A stretch of DNA of 64,000 bases from a virus, in IMG/VR virus record IMGVR_UViG_3300027816_000051, positions 224,261 to 288,260 of that record; one strand, given 5' to 3'. Below the pieces are notes generated by a model. The model was not told the DNA's origin and ran no database searches. It worked only from the letters and a program-made list of their open reading frames with translations. Position 1 is the first letter of the stretch. Every line of letters begins with the position of its first letter. Of the stretch, positions 36,245 to 44,382 are shown one piece after another. The translations under genes were made by a program, and so were the position numbers.

Positions 36245-36799
36245 ATGAGTGTCATTATAAATTTTTTTGGCGGTCCAGGCATTGGTAAATCAACACAAAG
36301 TGCAGAATTATTTACCTTGATGAAGAAAAACCACATGGACGTGGAACTTACCTTTGAATATCCTAAAATAGTTGCGTGGGAAGAAAATTACTCAACGATA
36401 AAGGACCAATTTTTTGTTACAGCCAACCAACATAGAAATATTAGTAGACTTTATGGTAAGGTTAAGTATATAATCGTAGATTCGCCAATAATATTGGGTA
36501 CGGTATACAAAGATTTATACAACGAAAAACCAGAATACCCCGCAAGTTTTTATGACGACTCATTCGATTATTTTATTTTTCAGTTGTTTAAGAAATATAA
36601 TAATTTCAATATACTTTTAAACAGGGATGATACCATTTTTAATGAAAACGGTAGATTTCAAAATTTAAGTGAATCAATTGTAATTGATAATGTAATAAAA
36701 GATAAATTAGAAAGACATTCGATACCATTTGTTGAATTTTCAGTTGGAGAAAACACGGCTAAGGATATATTTAGTTATATACTTAAAAACCAACTATGA
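36245..36799 (+). CDS. P-loop kinase-like protein (AAA_28/NadR-type)
   Basis: The Walker A motif is at residues 9-17 (GGPGIGKST), in the context INFFGGPGIGKSTQSAELFT-LMK. EYPK and FVTANQHRNISRLYGKVKYI-IVDSP (the DSP stands for Walker B) follow. A distal NEN-G-R-F-Q segment could be the lid. 184 aa suits a nucleoside or nucleotide kinase such as those of large phages. Substrate not predictable. Its stop overlaps the next start by 4 nt, coupling it to a secreted nuclease gene. Confidence 0.78.
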   Translation: MSVIINFFGGPGIGKSTQSAELFTLMKKNHMDVELTFEYPKIVAWEENYSTIKDQFFVTANQHRNISRLYGKVKYIIVDSPIILGTVYKDLYNEKPEYPASFYDDSFDYFIFQLFKKYNNFNILLNRDDTIFNENGRFQNLSESIVIDNVIKDKLERHSIPFVEFSVGENTAKDIFSYILKNQL

Positions 36800-37398
36800 A
36801 AAAACTCTCTATCCTTGCTATTTTATCGTTTTCGTTACTAATAGCCACTTCATCAACAACACAAAAAGATGTTGTTCACGTAAAAAATAACGTATTTGAA
36901 GTACACTATTCACAAACGTTAGAGGAACCTGTTTGGTTGATTTATAAATCAACAAATAGACCAACAAATGTTAATAGGGGTTCAATGGACTTTTACACTG
37001 AAAAAGGTATTCACACTTCTGACGGTGGTGATTACAAAAGTAATGTTTGGGATAAAGGACATTTGGCACCCGCGGCCACCTTTTCCGATAATATAGAAAA
37101 TTTGAAACAAACTTTTAGTTATTTAAATTGTGCACTACAACACCAAGACCTAAACAGGGGCGAATGGAGACTTTTGGAAGAACAAGAAAGAAATTGGGAC
37201 GATAAAGAACCGTTAACAATTAAAATAGACTTGATTTTTGACAAAAATTCTCAGAAATTAGAGACAGGTGCGACAGTACCCAGTTTTTTTATCAAACATA
37301 TACACTTTGACAAAAGTAATAAGTGGTCTTGTTATAAGTTTGAAAACAAGAAACCTGTAAAAAAATGGGGTGAGCATTTAATAACATGTAAACACTAA
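36796..37398 (+). CDS. Secreted DNA/RNA non-specific endonuclease (beta-beta-alpha metal)
   Basis: Signal peptide MKKLSILAILSFSLLIATSS. The catalytic core is WDKGHLAPAATFSDNIENLK-QTF followed by SYLNCALQHQDLNRGEWRLL-EEQER. It matches the D-R/K-G-H motif with the general-base His, and the downstream N-x-x-x-Q ... L-N-x-G-x-W metal-binding helix with Asn in place. About 200 aa. The enzyme cuts DNA and RNA with Mg2+. With a signal peptide it would act in the periplasm or outside. That is odd for a phage and could serve to remove competing DNA or scavenge nucleotides. Confidence 0.86.
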   Translation: MKKLSILAILSFSLLIATSSTTQKDVVHVKNNVFEVHYSQTLEEPVWLIYKSTNRPTNVNRGSMDFYTEKGIHTSDGGDYKSNVWDKGHLAPAATFSDNIENLKQTFSYLNCALQHQDLNRGEWRLLEEQERNWDDKEPLTIKIDLIFDKNSQKLETGATVPSFFIKHIHFDKSNKWSCYKFENKKPVKKWGEHLITCKH

Positions 37399-37399
37399 T

Positions 37400-37609
37400 A
37401 TGCTCTGTAAAGAATTATTTAATTTTCAAGACAAACTTTACTTCATTGAAAGAAAATTCAACGAATCTCGTATTAAACCGGAATCTATTGAGGACTTAAA
37501 AAAATATTGGGGGTGTGATAATGTTGTTCGTCAAATGAATAGACAAACAAATGAAAATTATCTATTATTTCTGAAGGAAATACCTGAAGCGGAAATCTTA
37601 CCTGATTAA
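37400..37609 (+). CDS. Small hypothetical protein (69 aa)
   Basis: MLCKELFNFQDKLYFIERKF ... YWGCDNVVRQMNRQTNENYL. Helical, no motif recognised. It starts one nt after the nuclease stop, so it is the third gene of a tight rightward operon. Its end overlaps the convergent metallopeptidase-like gene by about 12 nt. Confidence 0.72.
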   Translation: MLCKELFNFQDKLYFIERKFNESRIKPESIEDLKKYWGCDNVVRQMNRQTNENYLLFLKEIPEAEILPD

Positions 37610-37996
37610 CTTCTTTAATTCTTTTATACACTCTTTAGTGTATTTTATTTCGTTTCTCTTTGCTTGTCTTTCACAAGGATTTTGAGAATAATAATAACAT
37701 TTCGCATAATAACGATACAACGTACTAGATTGTAGATAATGTGTGTACTCGTGAATCATTGTCGATATTACATCATCAATAGTTTCACAGTTTGTAATGT
37801 ATATTATTATTTTGTTTTTATTAAAACAGTATTTTCCGTAATAAACCATTCGACCATCCGAAAAATTTTTATGATTAATTTCAAGAATTAATTTTTTTCT
37901 TTTTCGGTTGTTAATACCTAAATTCTCAACACACCAATCGAGAGCCATTTTGGTGTAAGAGATTTTTAACTCCTCGTCAATATTCCTTTTAGACAT
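37598..37996 (-). CDS. SprT-like zinc metallopeptidase (132 aa)
   Basis: The central motif STMIHEYTHYLQSSTLYRYY carries H-E-x-x-H, and a later SQNPCERQAKRNEIKYT has the Glu expected for the third ligand (E-x-x-A). The size and single-domain layout match small SprT-like or phage peptidases of the M78/SprT type. No signal peptide, so it acts in the cytoplasm. The start overlaps the previous leftward gene by 8 nt. A second small HExxH protein lies at 58179-58547. Confidence 0.8.
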   Translation of the reverse strand: MSKRNIDEELKISYTKMALDWCVENLGINNRKRKKLILEINHKNFSDGRMVYYGKYCFNKNKIIIYITNCETIDDVISTMIHEYTHYLQSSTLYRYYAKCYYYSQNPCERQAKRNEIKYTKECIKELKKLIR

Positions 37997-38345
37997 CGCT
38001 AGGGTTGTTTGTCTTAATGGTTCTCTTTTTTCTAATGTTTGTTTTTGTCATATCTAACAAAGTTTCCAAGTTAGATTCGATATTTTTCAAGACCTCCGCG
38101 AATTCATAATTCTCTAAGTCTTCGTTTCTATTTTTTAATGATTTTAATAAATTTGGTAAGATAGCGTCATTTGTATTTAATTTAACGCCCATAGATTTGA
38201 TTATCATTTTGAGTATTAAAAATTGGGTTGTCATTTTCTTCTCTTTTGAGAATGTGAAATAATTTTCAACTGATACGTTTAAAAGTACGCTTTTACTTAT
38301 TGAATCTAAGAATTTAATTACTGCCGCCGATTGTTTTGTTTTCAT
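37989..38345 (-). CDS. Hypothetical helical protein (118 aa)
   Basis: MKTKQSAAVIKFLDSISKSV ... a helical protein with the segment FAEVLKNIESNLETLLDMTK and a basic tail (NIRKKRTIKTNNPSDV). No family recognised. It has an unusual GGGAGGT stretch, a possible Shine-Dalgarno-like site, 7 nt before the ATG and a TATTTATA box at 38364-38371. First gene of a two-gene operon with the SprT-like peptidase. Confidence 0.75.
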   Translation of the reverse strand: MKTKQSAAVIKFLDSISKSVLLNVSVENYFTFSKEKKMTTQFLILKMIIKSMGVKLNTNDAILPNLLKSLKNRNEDLENYEFAEVLKNIESNLETLLDMTKTNIRKKRTIKTNNPSDV

Positions 38346-38363
38346 TTTGACCTCCCGTTTCCA

Positions 38364-38371
38364 TATAAATA
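38364..38371 (-). promoter_or_regulatory. TATTTATA box (putative phage late promoter)
   Basis: AATATTTATATGG on the minus strand, 18 nt before ATG 38345. Confidence 0.52.
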
Positions 38372-38491
38372 TTTTATTCTTTTATTTTGAAATTAGAAAG
38401 GGGGTTACCCCCCCTCTCCAAATCTAACCAAAATGTTGACAATCAACATATTAAACATGTTTTATTTGATATGTGATTGATTTTCAAATAA

Positions 38492-38851
38492 TTACTTAGC
38501 CCACTTACCTCTACTTACTATTTGGGCGATTACTCCATATACAGATAGGTCTGAATAGGTGTCTTGAACACTTTCACCCACAGTATCCTCTCTACCCAAC
38601 AACACTAACTGTTTAAGTCTCTGTATCTTATCATTCATTCTAAACCACAAACCTGTTTGGGATAATTTTATTTCCTCAGGAGTTTCTAATCTTGTACCGA
38701 CCGAAATATTATCGGGTCCGTAGTTCATTTGTTTTTTACAAAACAGTTCGTACTGTTCTTTTAGGATTTTTTTAAATTCTGCGGTGGTTTCGGGATATCG
38801 TTCCTCACACGATTTAATTGCCGAAGATGGTTCTGTTTTTCCTGTTGTCAT
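38492..38851 (-). CDS. Nmad1/DUF1599-like protein (119 aa)
   Basis: The core CKKQMNYGPDNISVG, followed by GLWFRMNDKIQRLKQLVLLG and VGESVQDTYSDLSVYGVIAQ, matches the nucleotide-modification-associated domain 1 family (DUF1599). Its hallmark is K-x-x-x-Y-G ... G-l-x-x-R-x-x-D-K-x-x-R-l ... E-s-x-x-D-x-x-x-Y. These all-alpha proteins are related to NTP pyrophosphatase-type folds and occur with base-modification genes in phages. It lies next to a GMP reductase/IMPDH-like gene, so a purine nucleotide role is plausible. Confidence 0.85.
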   Translation of the reverse strand: MTTGKTEPSSAIKSCEERYPETTAEFKKILKEQYELFCKKQMNYGPDNISVGTRLETPEEIKLSQTGLWFRMNDKIQRLKQLVLLGREDTVGESVQDTYSDLSVYGVIAQIVSRGKWAK

Positions 38852-38904
38852 ATTACGTTTGATTTATTATTTAAATGATAAACAAAAAAACCTGAAAAAC
38901 CAAA

Positions 38905-38912
38905 TATTTATA
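38905..38912 (+). promoter_or_regulatory. TATTTATA box (putative phage late promoter)
   Basis: AATATTTATAT, 14 nt before ATG 38927. Confidence 0.52.
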
Positions 38913-38926
38913 TAAAAATCCCAAAG

Positions 38927-39160
38927 ATGGAAAATACAGAATTTAACGAAGAATTGAAAAAACCTGACGCACCAAAATCAAAACAATTGGTTCAGATGTT
39001 GTCCTTTAGAGTGGTACCGGCATATTTCAGAGAAATAGAAAAAGTTGCAAGTAAAAAAAAGATGAGTGTGTCTAAATTAATACGTACCTATATTAAAGAG
39101 GGTATGAAAAGAGACAACGCAATTAGTCATAGTGAAGACCAAGAATTTAGAGTAGAGTAA
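38927..39160 (+). CDS. Ribbon-helix-helix-type regulator (77 aa)
   Basis: After a charged N-terminus the protein reads MLSFRVVPAYFREIEKVASK-KKMSVSKLIRTYIKEGM: a short strand with alternating residues, then two helices with the S-x-S-x-L-I-R-x-Y turn. This is the typical arrangement of an RHH (CopG/MetJ-like) DNA-binding dimer. It could be a transcription regulator of the phage. The next gene is on the other strand, 1 nt apart at the stops. Confidence 0.75.
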   Translation: MENTEFNEELKKPDAPKSKQLVQMLSFRVVPAYFREIEKVASKKKMSVSKLIRTYIKEGMKRDNAISHSEDQEFRVE

Positions 39161-39161
39161 C

Positions 39162-40226
39162 CTATTTATCAAATCGTTTAAAAGCATTCATTGATATGTG
39201 ATTATATTTAACTCCACCAATAAAATGGTGGAGTTCTTTTTTTCCTGTATAACTCATTGCGGATTTCAAGTAAGATTCAAAATTATTAACCCACCCTTGA
39301 ATGGTGTATTCAACTTGTTGAGTTCTCACAACGCCTTCCGAAGTTGTTAGATTTTCCTTCCCCCAACTCATTTGGACTTCTTTGGTTGACATACCCCTGA
39401 AAGTTTTAAATAAACTAATATCTGCGTCAAACATTTCTTTTGTTTCTTTTGAATATTGGTCTACTTTTTCATAAACACTAATCATTGAGGTTCCAGTTTT
39501 TTTACTTGTTTCGCCAGCACTTTCTAAACACTTGTTTAAAATGGAACCTAACATTACAAAATCCGCACCTAGAGCCAACGCTTTGACGACATCTGAATAT
39601 TTTTTAAACCCACCATCTGCCACTATCTGAGTATTAGAAACAAATGGTCTTAAATTTTTAATTTTACGACATTCGGAAATCAGAGATGCCATAGGATAAC
39701 CAACACCTGTTTGGACAGTAGTTAAACACCCATTACCGTTACCAATACCAATTCTTACATAATCCGCACCAACTTTGGCGTATTCATAATAAGTTTCAGG
39801 ATTAGCAACATTACCAACCATTAATTTTATGTTTGAATTGTACTTTTGTTTAGCTCTATATGTCATATCTAATAAATCCGACATATGACCATTAGCAACA
39901 TCAATAAGAACCATCATTGGTTGACCTTCAGAATATTCTGTTCTTGTTGATTCTAAAAACAGTTTTTCAAAATCTGACATACTATAAGAGAGGAAAATAT
40001 CGCAATCCACCCACGATGAATCGGGGTTTTTGATTCGTGGAAGTACCGGTAGAATACCTTCTTTTTTAAATAAATTAAAATTATTTTTATCAACAACCGT
40101 ATCCATTGGTGCGGTCATTAATGGTAACATACCATTTTTTAATCTACAATTAATTTCACTACGTGAACGAATACTAGATATTATAGTTGGTTCAATTAAT
40201 AAATCGTCAAAATCGAACAGTTCCAT
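39162..40226 (-). CDS. IMP dehydrogenase / GMP reductase family enzyme
   Basis: 354-aa TIM-barrel protein without CBS domains. Family signatures are FDFDDLLIEPTIISSIRSRS near the start, PLMTAPMDTV, the substrate-binding VANGHMSD and the catalytic loop IGIGNGNGCLTTVQTGVGYP with Cys167. IVADGGFKKYSDVVKALALG-ADFVMLGS follows. The lack of a CBS module and the T-G-V-G-Y-P sequence fit GMP reductase as well as IMPDH. It would shift the purine pool between IMP/XMP and GMP. Unusual in phages. Adjacent to an Nmad1-like gene. No tag. Confidence 0.88.
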   Translation of the reverse strand: MELFDFDDLLIEPTIISSIRSRSEINCRLKNGMLPLMTAPMDTVVDKNNFNLFKKEGILPVLPRIKNPDSSWVDCDIFLSYSMSDFEKLFLESTRTEYSEGQPMMVLIDVANGHMSDLLDMTYRAKQKYNSNIKLMVGNVANPETYYEYAKVGADYVRIGIGNGNGCLTTVQTGVGYPMASLISECRKIKNLRPFVSNTQIVADGGFKKYSDVVKALALGADFVMLGSILNKCLESAGETSKKTGTSMISVYEKVDQYSKETKEMFDADISLFKTFRGMSTKEVQMSWGKENLTTSEGVVRTQQVEYTIQGWVNNFESYLKSAMSYTGKKELHHFIGGVKYNHISMNAFKRFDK

Positions 40227-40300
40227 TTTTTTTTGTGTTTTTAGTTATTTATTAAAAAGGTAAGTAAAATAAATCAAAATACCAAACGGTTAAACAAAGA

Positions 40301-40308
40301 TATTTATA
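40301..40308 (+). promoter_or_regulatory. TATTTATA box (putative phage late promoter)
   Basis: GATATTTATAGG, 4 nt before ATG 40313. Confidence 0.58.
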
Positions 40309-40312
40309 GGAT

Positions 40313-40645
40313 ATGGAATCAAACAAAATCAATGAAAGTAACGTGTTGAGTATACTCAGAGGTATTCTTTCTGAGGAAGTTTCTAAAGTTAATAGGAATG
40401 ACTACAACAGGGTTCAGTTCAAAATGGATGAATTAGAATCTCAACTCGCTGAAACCATTAAAGAGTTAAGACAATTACAAGATTCTATACCTGATGGTTT
40501 AAAAACAGTAACTAATGGTAGAGTGAAAATAATATCAGATAATTTAAACGATGCTCACTCAACCCTTAAAGTTTTAAAAAATAAAGTTAGAAGTCACAGA
40601 AAATCTTCAAATCAGAGTCAGGTTGAGGAGAAAAAAACAAAGTAA
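40313..40645 (+). CDS. Coiled-coil protein with tag-like N-terminus (110 aa)
   Basis: The start MESNKINESNVLSILRGI-LSE|EVSKV is a possible tag variant, followed by a long coiled coil (FKMDELESQLAETIKELRQL) and a Lys/Arg-rich end (KVRSHRKSSNQSQ). Layout and size could suit a scaffold or a virion core protein. Preceded by a TATTTATA box. Function unknown. Confidence 0.75.
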   Translation: MESNKINESNVLSILRGILSEEVSKVNRNDYNRVQFKMDELESQLAETIKELRQLQDSIPDGLKTVTNGRVKIISDNLNDAHSTLKVLKNKVRSHRKSSNQSQVEEKKTK

Positions 40646-41014
40646 TTATTCTTCATCTAAGTTCTCACCAATATTTTTTGCAATTTCTTTTCCTTTATCG
40701 GTCAAAAAGAATCTTTCTTCATTGTTTTCATCTTCAATTGAATCTATAATTCCCTTTGCTTGTAGTTCATATAAAAGACTACCGGCTATGATTTCTTTTA
40801 GAAATTGGTCCATATCTTCTCCATTGAACAGATGTTCTAATGAATCTTCATCCAACTCACCATTAATAAATTTTGTTGTAAGTTTATCACAGAAGTACTC
40901 TAACGCGTAAGACTCGTCTTCAATCTCATACTCATTAAAAAAATCAGATTCTCTTAGTATCAATACAATCTGATTGGCCTTTTCAAGTACGATGGGTTGA
41001 TAAATGTTTTTCAT
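40646..41014 (-). CDS. Acidic protein with winged-helix-like C-terminus (122 aa)
   Basis: The C-terminal part ELQAKGIIDSIEDENNEERF-FLTDKGKEIAKNIGE has the helix, wing and T-x-x-G-x-x-x-A pattern of winged-helix proteins. The N-terminal two thirds are acidic and helical with FCDKLTTKFINGELDEDSLE. No DNA-contact residues can be assigned. Stop is adjacent to that of the convergent coiled-coil gene. Role unknown. Confidence 0.75.
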   Translation of the reverse strand: MKNIYQPIVLEKANQIVLILRESDFFNEYEIEDESYALEYFCDKLTTKFINGELDEDSLEHLFNGEDMDQFLKEIIAGSLLYELQAKGIIDSIEDENNEERFFLTDKGKEIAKNIGENLDEE

Positions 41015-41114
41015 TTGTTAAATATGTAACTAAAGTATAAGAAATAAAGATGAAAAAACAAAGACCCCTTGACATTGAGGTGATAAATTATTATTTTTTA
41101 GAAAAGTTTATAAT

Positions 41115-42371
41115 ATGTCTGATAATGGAAAAATTTTTATACAGATGGCTGCGTACAGGGATAAAGAACTGTTACCAACACTTAGAGATTGTATAGAGAA
41201 AGCTAAACACCCCGAAAATCTTGTATTTTCAATTGCATGGCAACATTCACAAGATGATGAGTGGGATAATTTAGATGAATTTAAATGTGACCCTCGATTT
41301 AAAATAATCGATATTAATTATACAAAAGCTAAAGGACCTTGTTGGGCTAGATACATGTTACAGCAACAATATGGTGGTGAACAATATACATTACAATTGG
41401 ATTCCCATCATAGGTTTATTCAAAATTGGGATTCGGAGTTGATAGAGGAATTAACAAAATTACAAGACAAGGGTTATAAAAAACCCATGTTAACAGGATA
41501 TATTCCATCATACGAACCCGAAAATGAACCAAATGGTAGATTGAATGTTCCGTGGAAAATGAATTTTGATAGATTCAGTCCCGATGGTAACGTACATTTT
41601 TTACCATCATCAATCGATGATTTTAAAGAAAGAGTTGAACCTGTCAGGGCTAGATTTTATTCGGCACACTTTTGTTTTACACTTGGACAATTTGCATTAG
41701 AAGTACAACACGACCCTGATTATTATTTCCATGGTGAGGAAATATCAATTTCTGTTAGGGCATATACTCATGGGTACGACCTCTTTCATTTACATAGGGT
41801 GATTATATGGCACTACTACACAAGAAAAGGTTCAACAAAACAATGGGATGATGACCCTGTATGGCACAAAAGAAACGAATATAGTCACTATAAAAATAGA
41901 AAACTATTTGGAATGGAAGACGATGGGAATAGTATCGATTTTGGTGATTTCGGGTTTGGTAAAAACAGAACATTAGACCAATACGAAAGGTATGCGGGTA
42001 TTTCATTTAGTAAGAGAGCCATCCAAAAATTTACATTGGAATATAATCACCCGCCAAATCCACATATTGAGGACCAAGTTGAGTATGATAATTCGTTTAC
42101 ATTCCAATTTAAACATTGTATTGATGTGGGATTCCATGACGTTCCACATGATGACTACACATTTTGGGCTGTAGCATTTTTAGATGAAAATGATAATGAA
42201 ATTTTTAGACAAGATGCTGGTTCTGATGAAATTAAGAGAATGAAGAATGACCCTGATGGGTATTGTAAAATATGGAGGACGTTTGAAACGACCGTAAAAC
42301 CTCATAAATGGATTGTTTGGCCATGTTCCGAAAAACATGGGTTTGGTGAAAGATTAGAAGGAAAACTTTAA
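41115..42371 (+). CDS. Glycosyltransferase, GlcNAc-transferase family (PF11397-like)
   Basis: 418 aa. FIQMAAYRDKELLPTLRDCI opens a GT-A fold. The metal and donor motif is LQLDSHHRFIQNWDSELIEE (the D-S-H-x-R-F signature of the eukaryotic-like GlcNAc transferase family, GT60). FYSAHFCFTLGQFALEVQHD and HGEEISISVRAYTHGYDLFH follow, with the E-E-I and G-Y-D-L residues expected at the acceptor side. The C-terminal 120 residues are an extra beta domain. First gene of a 16-gene operon and paralogous to the next gene. It would transfer a sugar from a nucleotide donor; the acceptor is unknown. Confidence 0.87.
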   Translation: MSDNGKIFIQMAAYRDKELLPTLRDCIEKAKHPENLVFSIAWQHSQDDEWDNLDEFKCDPRFKIIDINYTKAKGPCWARYMLQQQYGGEQYTLQLDSHHRFIQNWDSELIEELTKLQDKGYKKPMLTGYIPSYEPENEPNGRLNVPWKMNFDRFSPDGNVHFLPSSIDDFKERVEPVRARFYSAHFCFTLGQFALEVQHDPDYYFHGEEISISVRAYTHGYDLFHLHRVIIWHYYTRKGSTKQWDDDPVWHKRNEYSHYKNRKLFGMEDDGNSIDFGDFGFGKNRTLDQYERYAGISFSKRAIQKFTLEYNHPPNPHIEDQVEYDNSFTFQFKHCIDVGFHDVPHDDYTFWAVAFLDENDNEIFRQDAGSDEIKRMKNDPDGYCKIWRTFETTVKPHKWIVWPCSEKHGFGERLEGKL

Positions 42372-42381
42372 AATATAAAAT

Positions 42382-43647
42382 ATGGAAAAAATACTAGTTC
42401 ATTTACCCGCATACAGAGAACCTGAATTAATACCAACAATAAAAAGTGCTTTGGAAAATGCACAATACCCCGAAAGAATACATTTTGGTATATGTAGACA
42501 ATTTAATCCTGATGATGGATTTGATAATGTTGATGAATATAGAGATGACCCAAGATTTAAGATTAAGGACATTCTATATACTGAAGCAAAAGGACTAGCA
42601 TATGCTAGGTCGGTAATAAACGAAGAATTATTAACCGATGAAGATTTTGTTTGTCAATTAGACTCACATCATAGATTCTCGGAAAATTGGGATTCTAAAT
42701 TAATCGGGTGGTACAATCAGTTAAAGGAAGAAGGTAATAATCCATTAATTTGTGGTTACCTACCATACTACGACCCTTTCAATGACCCTGAGAAAAGAGT
42801 ACAGGAACCATGGTTTTCAAGAGCTGAGTGTTTTTACCCTCACGGTACCATTTTTATACGACCATCAGCGGTCCGTGGTGGGTGGCAACATTTAACAAAA
42901 CCATACCCCGCTAGATTCATAAGTGGACATTTTTGTTTTGGTCCGAATAAATGGGCTAAAGAAGTTAGACACGACCCAAATATCTTTTTTGCTGGTGAAG
43001 AGATTAATCTATCAGTAAGGAGTTTTACTTATGGGTATGATTTGTTCCACCCACATGAGGTTGTAATATGGCACGCAACTATGAGAGAAGAAAGGGCGGG
43101 TATGTTGGTTTGGGATGACCAACACAAAAGAGGTGAAGGAACTTGGTGGAAAGGAAATGATATTGCTCGGTCTAGAATTAGACAATTATTAGGTACAGAA
43201 GATAATGGTCACGATTTGGGACCGTATGGTTTAGGTACGGTTAGAACAATACGTGATTATGAAAAATACGCTGGTATACATTTCAAAAAAAGAGCGTTTC
43301 AAAAATGGACCATTGATGATAAATTTCCACCAAATCCTCAATATGAGAATGAAGAAGAATGGGAAAATTCATTTACAAAATCTTTTTATTATTTGGTGAA
43401 TGTTGAAAGACAAGATTTACCTGAAAATGACTATGATTTTATTTTGATAGCGTTTGACGATGAAAATGGTATATCAATGTTTAACAAATATATTGACGGA
43501 CATAATTTAACAAGATTTTTAAATGGAGACGGTCCAATTCATTATGAAGAAATGTTCCATGTGGAAACAGAACCATCTAGAGTGGTTTATTGGGCACACT
43601 CACCTGAAAGAGGTTGGGTAGAAAAAAAACAAATAAATTTAAAATAA
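42382..43647 (+). CDS. Glycosyltransferase, paralogue of 41115-42371
   Basis: 421 aa with the same layout: VHLPAYREPELIPTIKSALE, CQLDSHHRFSENWDSKLIGW, FISGHFCFGPNKWAKEVRHD, FAGEEINLSVRSFTYGYDLF. The D-S-H-H-R-F motif and E-E-I-N-L-S-V-R segment are conserved. The C-terminal domain (about 300-421) diverges in detail from that of the upstream copy, so acceptor specificity probably differs. Ten nt after the previous stop. Confidence 0.87.
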   Translation: MEKILVHLPAYREPELIPTIKSALENAQYPERIHFGICRQFNPDDGFDNVDEYRDDPRFKIKDILYTEAKGLAYARSVINEELLTDEDFVCQLDSHHRFSENWDSKLIGWYNQLKEEGNNPLICGYLPYYDPFNDPEKRVQEPWFSRAECFYPHGTIFIRPSAVRGGWQHLTKPYPARFISGHFCFGPNKWAKEVRHDPNIFFAGEEINLSVRSFTYGYDLFHPHEVVIWHATMREERAGMLVWDDQHKRGEGTWWKGNDIARSRIRQLLGTEDNGHDLGPYGLGTVRTIRDYEKYAGIHFKKRAFQKWTIDDKFPPNPQYENEEEWENSFTKSFYYLVNVERQDLPENDYDFILIAFDDENGISMFNKYIDGHNLTRFLNGDGPIHYEEMFHVETEPSRVVYWAHSPERGWVEKKQINLK

Positions 43648-43657
43648 AAAAAAATAT

Positions 43658-44356
43658 ATGAGCAAATTTGTAGAATTACTAAAAGCATGTGACAATTTTA
43701 AGAAGACCACATACTATTGGGACCACGATGTCCTATTACCACACGAGAATAGTATTAGAAATTATCCGGCGCCTTGGATTATAAAGACTATTGAGTTATT
43801 AAAAATCATTGACGGAAAAGTCGTTGTTGAAATTGGTTCAACGAGGAGAGAATTGACACAAAACTGTATTTCATATCACGATAATTCAATGAAATTAGAA
43901 AGTAAAGACGGTCCTGCATGTTGTCAGGATGGTCACTCAACTTATTATTGGGCGAGAGAGGGTTTTGAAGTTCATACGGTAGATGTTGATGAATATTGTA
44001 AAACTCAAATTGAAAATGAATACAAATATCATATTCATGAACCTATACCTGATAATTTACACATACATATACCTCAAGACGGTATTGAATTTCTTAAAAA
44101 TTTTCAAGGTAAAATTGATTTATTGTTTTTAGACGGATGGGATAAAGGTACCCACGAATACGCGGAAAAACATTTAGAAGCGTTCATGGCCGCTCAAGAT
44201 AAATTATCCGATTTACATTTAATATCAATTGATGATACCGATTTTGACACTGAATCAGCGGGTAAGGATAAATATTTGACACCATACCTACTTGAAAATG
44301 GATATATCAGAGTACTTTGGGGTAGACAAACAGTTTATGTAAAAAATAGACCATAA
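43658..44356 (+). CDS. SAM-dependent methyltransferase-like protein (232 aa)
   Basis: KVVVEIGSTRRELTQNCISY resembles motif I of class I methyltransferases (E-I-G-s). YYWAREGFEVHTVDVDEYCK supplies the acidic strand-2 residue, and IDLLFLDGWDKGTHEYAEKH the D-L-F-L-D-G motif IV. LISIDDTDF follows, with paired Asp for a metal, as in the TylF/cephalosporin-hydroxylase-like group. Substrate is likely a sugar or glycan in this operon. It could also be a catalytically drifted family member. Confidence 0.75.
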   Translation: MSKFVELLKACDNFKKTTYYWDHDVLLPHENSIRNYPAPWIIKTIELLKIIDGKVVVEIGSTRRELTQNCISYHDNSMKLESKDGPACCQDGHSTYYWAREGFEVHTVDVDEYCKTQIENEYKYHIHEPIPDNLHIHIPQDGIEFLKNFQGKIDLLFLDGWDKGTHEYAEKHLEAFMAAQDKLSDLHLISIDDTDFDTESAGKDKYLTPYLLENGYIRVLWGRQTVYVKNRP

Positions 44357-44382
44357 AAGATAATTTTAGATAATTATTTGAT

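Noticed and set aside
41051-41197. ATG frame before the glycan operon (about 48 aa)
   Set aside because: It runs out of frame into the first glycosyltransferase and has no independent support.
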